27,446 nucleotides of DNA. It comes from Haliea sp040222615 (GTDB taxonomy: Bacteria; Pseudomonadota; Gammaproteobacteria; Pseudomonadales; Halieaceae). Positions within the stretch are counted from its first letter, which is position 1. Every line of letters starts with the position of its first letter. The DNA lies in the NCBI RefSeq assembly GCF_040222615.1, contig NZ_JAVKCQ010000057.1, positions 1 through 27,446 on the forward strand. The letters are read 5' to 3'. The translations under genes were made by a program, and so were the position numbers. Below the pieces are notes generated by a model. It made no database searches. It was not told the origin of the DNA and saw only the letters and a program-made list of their open reading frames with translations. Shown piece by piece: positions 23,577 to 27,446 of this stretch.

Positions 23577-25307
23577 CTAGCCGATTTTCAAGCCGATGAT
23601 AGCGATGCGGTCGCCCTCCAGTTTCTTCACCACAAACTGGACGTGCCCCAGGGCCACCCGGTCACCCACCACCGGCTTCTGGTGGAACTGGCGGTTGATA
23701 AACTCGCCCACGGTCAGCGCGCGCAATGGTTGCGGGACCTCGAAGCCATACATCTGCGACAGGTCCGCCAGTCGGGCATCGGGCTTGAGCACGAAACTGC
23801 CGAAGAATTCGGCGACTTCGCGTTCGCGGTCGGTGCGGCTCGCGGCCGGGGTGAACAGGCGCGCCAGTGCCGGGGTTCCGCCATCGGTGCCCAGCACCAT
23901 GACGTGATCGTCGTCCTGAATGGCCTGCTGCTGCCACTCTTCCAGCAGCACCCCATGGCGCACCAGTCCCACCAGCTGGGCGCCGCCGGACAGGGGCAGG
24001 CGCGCCACCGACATGCCAATTGCGGGGCTGCCCCCCACTGCCTGGTACACCAGCAGTTCCTTTTCCTGGTCATCGGGTATCTTCAGCACCAGGTGCTCTG
24101 GTTCTTCCAGTACCGGGGGTACCTCGATACGCAGCCAGCGGGCGATGGGCGCGATAGTCCACCCCTGTAGTACCAGCGACACCAGGACCACGAAAAAGGC
24201 CAGTTCAAAGAAGGTCTCTGCCAGCTCCAGCCCGGCCAGGGACGGGAACAGGGCCAGGATGATCGGCACCGCTCCGCGCAGTCCACACCAGCTGATGAAC
24301 ACCTGCTCACGCCAGGGGAAGTGAAACGGCAGCAGGGCGAGCAGCACCGCTACCGGTCGCGCGACCAGTATCAGCGCGAGCGCTATCACCAGGGCGGGCA
24401 GGACCAGGGGTATCAGGCTGCTGGGAGTGACCAGCAGGCCCAGCATCAGGAACATGCCGATCTGGGCCAGCCAGGCTATGCCATCGTGAAAGCGACGGAT
24501 ATCCTTGGCGTGCGGCAGGGAGGCGTTGCCGACCAGGATGCCCACCAGGTAAATCGCCAGAAAGCCGCTGCCACCCCAGAGATTGGTAATGCCGAAAACG
24601 CTCATGCCGCCAGCCAGCGCCAGCAGCGGATACATGGACACGGGCAGTGGCAGGCGCTTGAGCAGTTGGACCAGCACGTAGCCCCCGGTAAAACCGATTG
24701 CGACCCCCAAGCCCATCTGCTCCGCGAATGCGCCGAGAATCTCGAAGCCGGGATTCTCCGGCCGCAGTACCAGCAGCTCCACCAGGGTAATCGTCAGAAA
24801 GATCGCCATTGGGTCGTTGCTGCCGGACTCGATCTCCAGTGTCGCACTGGTACGCTCCTTCAAGCGCAGTCCCGCCGAGCGCAGCAGGCCAAAAACCGCG
24901 GCGGCGTCTGTGGAGCCGACTATGGCGCCGATGAGCATGGCCTCGAGCCAGGGGAACCCGAGGACGAACTTTGTCGCGAGGCCGGTGATCCCCGCGGTGA
25001 CGACCACGCCCACCGAGGCCAGAGACAGGGCCGGGCCAAGGCTGACCCGGAAGGTGTCCCTGCGCGCTCCCTGGCCGCCGTCGAAAATGATCATGGCCAG
25101 CGCCAGGCTGCCGAACAGGAAGGCCTGGCCGAAGTCGTTGAAGCGGATACCGCCGACGCCCTCTTCCCCCGCCAGCATCCCCAGCACCAGAAAGATCAGC
25201 AGTACCGGCGCGCCCACTCGCCGCGACAGCCCGCTCGCAATCACGCACAGTAGCGCCAGTACTGCGCCCCAGAAAATCAGAGAGTTGGTGAGCTCTATGG
25301 CCATCAT
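23577..25307 (-). CDS. CPA1-type K+/H+ antiporter (NhaP2/CvrA-like)
   Basis: Membrane antiporter exchanging potassium (and possibly other cations) for protons, used in pH and osmotic balance. The 576-residue protein matches CvrA/NhaP2 in length and layout. About 12 membrane helices span residues 5-390, with the ion-path aspartates D134 in GSTDAAAVFGLL and D165 in ESGSNDPMAIF, and CGLRGAVPIILAL in a late helix. An RCK_C (TrkA-C) regulatory domain follows at about 400-480, then a CorC/HlyC-type transporter-associated domain to the end. The frame is open to a GTG at 25352, but I favour the ATG pair at 25307/25304, which matches family N-termini. It is divergent from prc and convergent with the CDF gene. 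Confidence 0.9.
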   Translation of the reverse strand: MMAIELTNSLIFWGAVLALLCVIASGLSRRVGAPVLLIFLVLGMLAGEEGVGGIRFNDFGQAFLFGSLALAMIIFDGGQGARRDTFRVSLGPALSLASVGVVVTAGITGLATKFVLGFPWLEAMLIGAIVGSTDAAAVFGLLRSAGLRLKERTSATLEIESGSNDPMAIFLTITLVELLVLRPENPGFEILGAFAEQMGLGVAIGFTGGYVLVQLLKRLPLPVSMYPLLALAGGMSVFGITNLWGGSGFLAIYLVGILVGNASLPHAKDIRRFHDGIAWLAQIGMFLMLGLLVTPSSLIPLVLPALVIALALILVARPVAVLLALLPFHFPWREQVFISWCGLRGAVPIILALFPSLAGLELAETFFELAFFVVLVSLVLQGWTIAPIARWLRIEVPPVLEEPEHLVLKIPDDQEKELLVYQAVGGSPAIGMSVARLPLSGGAQLVGLVRHGVLLEEWQQQAIQDDDHVMVLGTDGGTPALARLFTPAASRTDREREVAEFFGSFVLKPDARLADLSQMYGFEVPQPLRALTVGEFINRQFHQKPVVGDRVALGHVQFVVKKLEGDRIAIIGLKIG

Positions 25308-25495
25308 GCTGTGTACATTCGCTTTCCCCGGCGTAATCTCGGCATAGTACACTACCGCAGACCGCTGTCAGTGGCCCGGCGGGAACGTAACGCCGGGGGC
25401 GGGGTCAAAATCGGCCAGCGTTGCTTGCCGACAGTTGTTGGACGGCCGGCGACGGCGCGTTACACTTGAGCATCGAAACAGCGGAGGTAAAATCC

Positions 25496-27446
25496 TTGAC
25501 CACAGCCATAGTACGCTCAGTCACCCGTCCCGGCTGGCTGCCCGTCACCTTAGGCACTTTGCTGGCGGCGCTGGCACTGTCGACGGTTTCCCTCCCGGCT
25601 TTCAGTTCCATTGGTTACACCGACAGTCAGCGGGAAACCATCGTTGAGCTTGTGGAGCAACTGGAGCAGCGCCACTACGCCAAGCTCACCTACGACGATC
25701 AACTCTCTTCCATGCATCTGGACAACTACATTGAAAGCCTGGATGCCGGCAAGATGTTCTTCACCTCCACCGACCTGGCGGAGTTCGAGCGCTATCGGCG
25801 GAGCATGGATGAAGAATTGCATGCGGGCAGCCTGGAAGCGGGCTTTGCCATTTTCAACCGCTTCCAGCAACGTCTGGAGCAGCGCCTGTCGTCTATCGTG
25901 GACAATCTCGAAGCCACGGTGGCGGCGATGGACTTCGCCATCGAAGAGGATTATTTCCTGGACGGTGAGGCCCGCCCCTGGGCGGCCGACACTGCCGAGC
26001 TCGATGATCGCTGGCGCCGCCACCTGAAGAACCAGGTGCTGAGCCTGCGTTTGGCGGAAAAAGATGAAGCGGAGATTGTACCCACTCTCGCCAAGCGTTA
26101 TCGCAACCAGCTGAAGCGGGTCAAGCAATACAATCACGAGGACGTGTTCGAGATCTACGCCAACGCCCTGACCGAGCTCTACGATCCCCACACCAACTAC
26201 CTCTCGCCGCGCCGGTCCGAGAACTTCAACATCAACATGAGCCTGTCGCTGGAGGGTATTGGCGCGGTGCTGCAGATCGAGGACGAGTATACCAAGGTGG
26301 CGCGGCTGGTCGCGGCTGGCCCCGCGGACAAGCAGGGGGAGCTGCGCCCCTCGGACCGGATTATCGGCGTTGCCCAGGGTGAGGACGGCGACTTCGAGGA
26401 TGTGATCGGCTGGCGTCTGGACGAGGTGGTGGAGCTGATACGGGGTCCGAAGGATTCGACCGTGCGCTTGCAGGTTATTCCCGCCAAGTCGCCTACGGCT
26501 GATATCCGCAAGGAAATCACCATCGTCCGCAACCAGGTCAAGCTCGAGGAGCAATCGGCACAGAAGGAAATTCTGGAGGTCCCCGCCGGCGACACCATGA
26601 TGAAGATCGGGGTGATCGATATCCCCGCCTTCTACATCGATTTTGACGCCATGCGCCGCGGTGAAGAGGAGTACAAGAGCACCACACGCGACGTGCGCAA
26701 ACTGCTGGGCGAGCTGCAGGAAGATGGGGTGGACGGTATTGTCATCGACCTGCGTCACAATGGAGGCGGGTCCCTGCAGGAAGCCAACGAGCTGACCGGA
26801 CTGTTTATCGAATACGGGCCGACGGTGCAGATCCGGCATTCCTCCCGTCGGGTCTGGCGCGACGGCAAGCGCGTGCGCACACCCTACTACGATGGCCCGC
26901 TGGTCGTGCTTATCAACCGGCTCAGCGCCTCCGCCTCGGAGATTTTTGCCGGCGCGATCCAGGATTACCAGCGCGGCATTATTGTCGGTGACCGCTCCTT
27001 CGGCAAGGGCACCGTGCAAACCATGGTCCCCCTGACCGAGGGCCAGCTGAAACTGACGGAGTCCAAGTTCTACCGGATATCCGGGGACAGTACCCAGCAC
27101 CGTGGCGTGGTGCCGGATGTCAGCTTCCCGTCCCTGTTCGACCCCGAACAGATCGGCGAGAGCGCGCTGGATCACGCCCTCAACTGGGACCAGATCAATC
27201 CCGTGCGGCACCGCCGCTATGACGACGTCGCGTCAGTCATACCCGAGATCACCGAGATGTTCAGGGACCGCAGTATCAATAACCCCGAGTTCGTGTACCT
27301 GGAAGAACAGGTCGGGCTGGCAGACGAAGCCCGCTCCATCAAGTCCCTGCCGCTCAACGAACAGGCCAGGGTAGCCATGCGGGAAGAGCAGGAGCGCAAG
27401 GCCCTGGCAATTGAAAACCGCCGCCGCGCAGCGCTGGGAGAGGAGC
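25496..27446 (+). CDS. prc: Tail-specific (carboxy-terminal) protease Prc, cut by window edge
   Basis: Prc is a periplasmic S41 protease that degrades ssrA-tagged and misfolded proteins and trims PBP3 and MepS-type hydrolases. The visible 650 codons start at a TTG with a perfect GGAGGT 7 nt upstream. An N-terminal signal or anchor (about 13-35) leads to the Prc N-terminal helical domain, a PDZ domain (about 240-325; LEGIGAVLQIEDEYTKVARL) and the protease domain. The catalytic residues align with E. coli S430, D441 and K455 as S479 (middle serine of SASASE), D490 and K504 (SFGKGTVQ). The end of the protein lies beyond the window. A 553-codon frame on the opposite strand over this gene is a composition shadow. 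Confidence 0.96.
   Translation, partial: MTTAIVRSVTRPGWLPVTLGTLLAALALSTVSLPAFSSIGYTDSQRETIVELVEQLEQRHYAKLTYDDQLSSMHLDNYIESLDAGKMFFTSTDLAEFERYRRSMDEELHAGSLEAGFAIFNRFQQRLEQRLSSIVDNLEATVAAMDFAIEEDYFLDGEARPWAADTAELDDRWRRHLKNQVLSLRLAEKDEAEIVPTLAKRYRNQLKRVKQYNHEDVFEIYANALTELYDPHTNYLSPRRSENFNINMSLSLEGIGAVLQIEDEYTKVARLVAAGPADKQGELRPSDRIIGVAQGEDGDFEDVIGWRLDEVVELIRGPKDSTVRLQVIPAKSPTADIRKEITIVRNQVKLEEQSAQKEILEVPAGDTMMKIGVIDIPAFYIDFDAMRRGEEEYKSTTRDVRKLLGELQEDGVDGIVIDLRHNGGGSLQEANELTGLFIEYGPTVQIRHSSRRVWRDGKRVRTPYYDGPLVVLINRLSASASEIFAGAIQDYQRGIIVGDRSFGKGTVQTMVPLTEGQLKLTESKFYRISGDSTQHRGVVPDVSFPSLFDPEQIGESALDHALNWDQINPVRHRRYDDVASVIPEITEMFRDRSINNPEFVYLEEQVGLADEARSIKSLPLNEQARVAMREEQERKALAIENRRRAALGEE

Noticed and set aside
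25550..27211. A 553-codon open frame on the minus strand opposite prc
   Set aside because: The plus-strand frame is an unmistakable Prc with its catalytic residues; the antisense frame has no recognisable motifs and is a product of GC-rich codon bias.

Overview
The window is a GC-rich stretch of a chromosome carrying only ordinary bacterial housekeeping, repair and transport genes. I see no phage, insertion sequence, CRISPR array, rRNA or tRNA. The gene set (nfuA, rlmG, mltD-gloB beside a YafS-like methyltransferase and dnaQ, nudC, sohB, cti, rimK, prc) indicates a gammaproteobacterium. The high GC content, the cis/trans isomerase, the LLM-class flavin oxidoreductase and the paired AddB-like/UvrD-like genes fit a marine Halieaceae/Cellvibrionales-type organism. 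That placement is inference, not proof.

Layout: the N-terminal 443 codons of metH (minus) run off the left edge and diverge from nfuA. nfuA converges with a class I DAHP synthase. Next come two 4-nt-overlapping plus-strand genes for an AddAB-like repair pair: an AddB-like nuclease with an iron-sulfur signature and a UvrD/AddA-like helicase. The helicase stops shortly after motif VI and overlaps the tail of a convergent LLM-class oxidoreductase gene, so it looks truncated. A minus-strand operon gloB-mltD-rlmG follows, with overlapping genes. It diverges from a plus-strand run: YafS-like methyltransferase, dnaQ, nudC, sohB. This is the familiar mltD-gloB/yafS-rnhA-dnaQ neighbourhood, but rnhA is absent.

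The next block holds cti (periplasmic cis/trans fatty acid isomerase, minus) behind a small membrane protein gene, a TRIC-family channel, rimK, and glgC behind a small cysteine-containing protein gene. A 347-bp region between that small gene and a divergent CDF transporter is the richest regulatory region here. It has a near-consensus Fnr/Anr-type box centred 41.5 bp before the predicted minus-strand start. It also has a good sigma-70 promoter for the CDF gene, with a perfect 16-bp AT palindrome over its -10 element. A CPA1-type K+/H+ antiporter and the first 650 codons of the tail-specific protease prc close the window.

No wholly new multi-gene system is evident. The observations most worth a second look are the truncated helicase paired with a Walker-A-less AddB-like nuclease, the divergent glgC/CDF control region, the small protein fused to glgC expression, the loss of rnhA from a conserved cluster, the non-canonical metal site of the CDF protein, and a sharp 28% GC island inside sohB.
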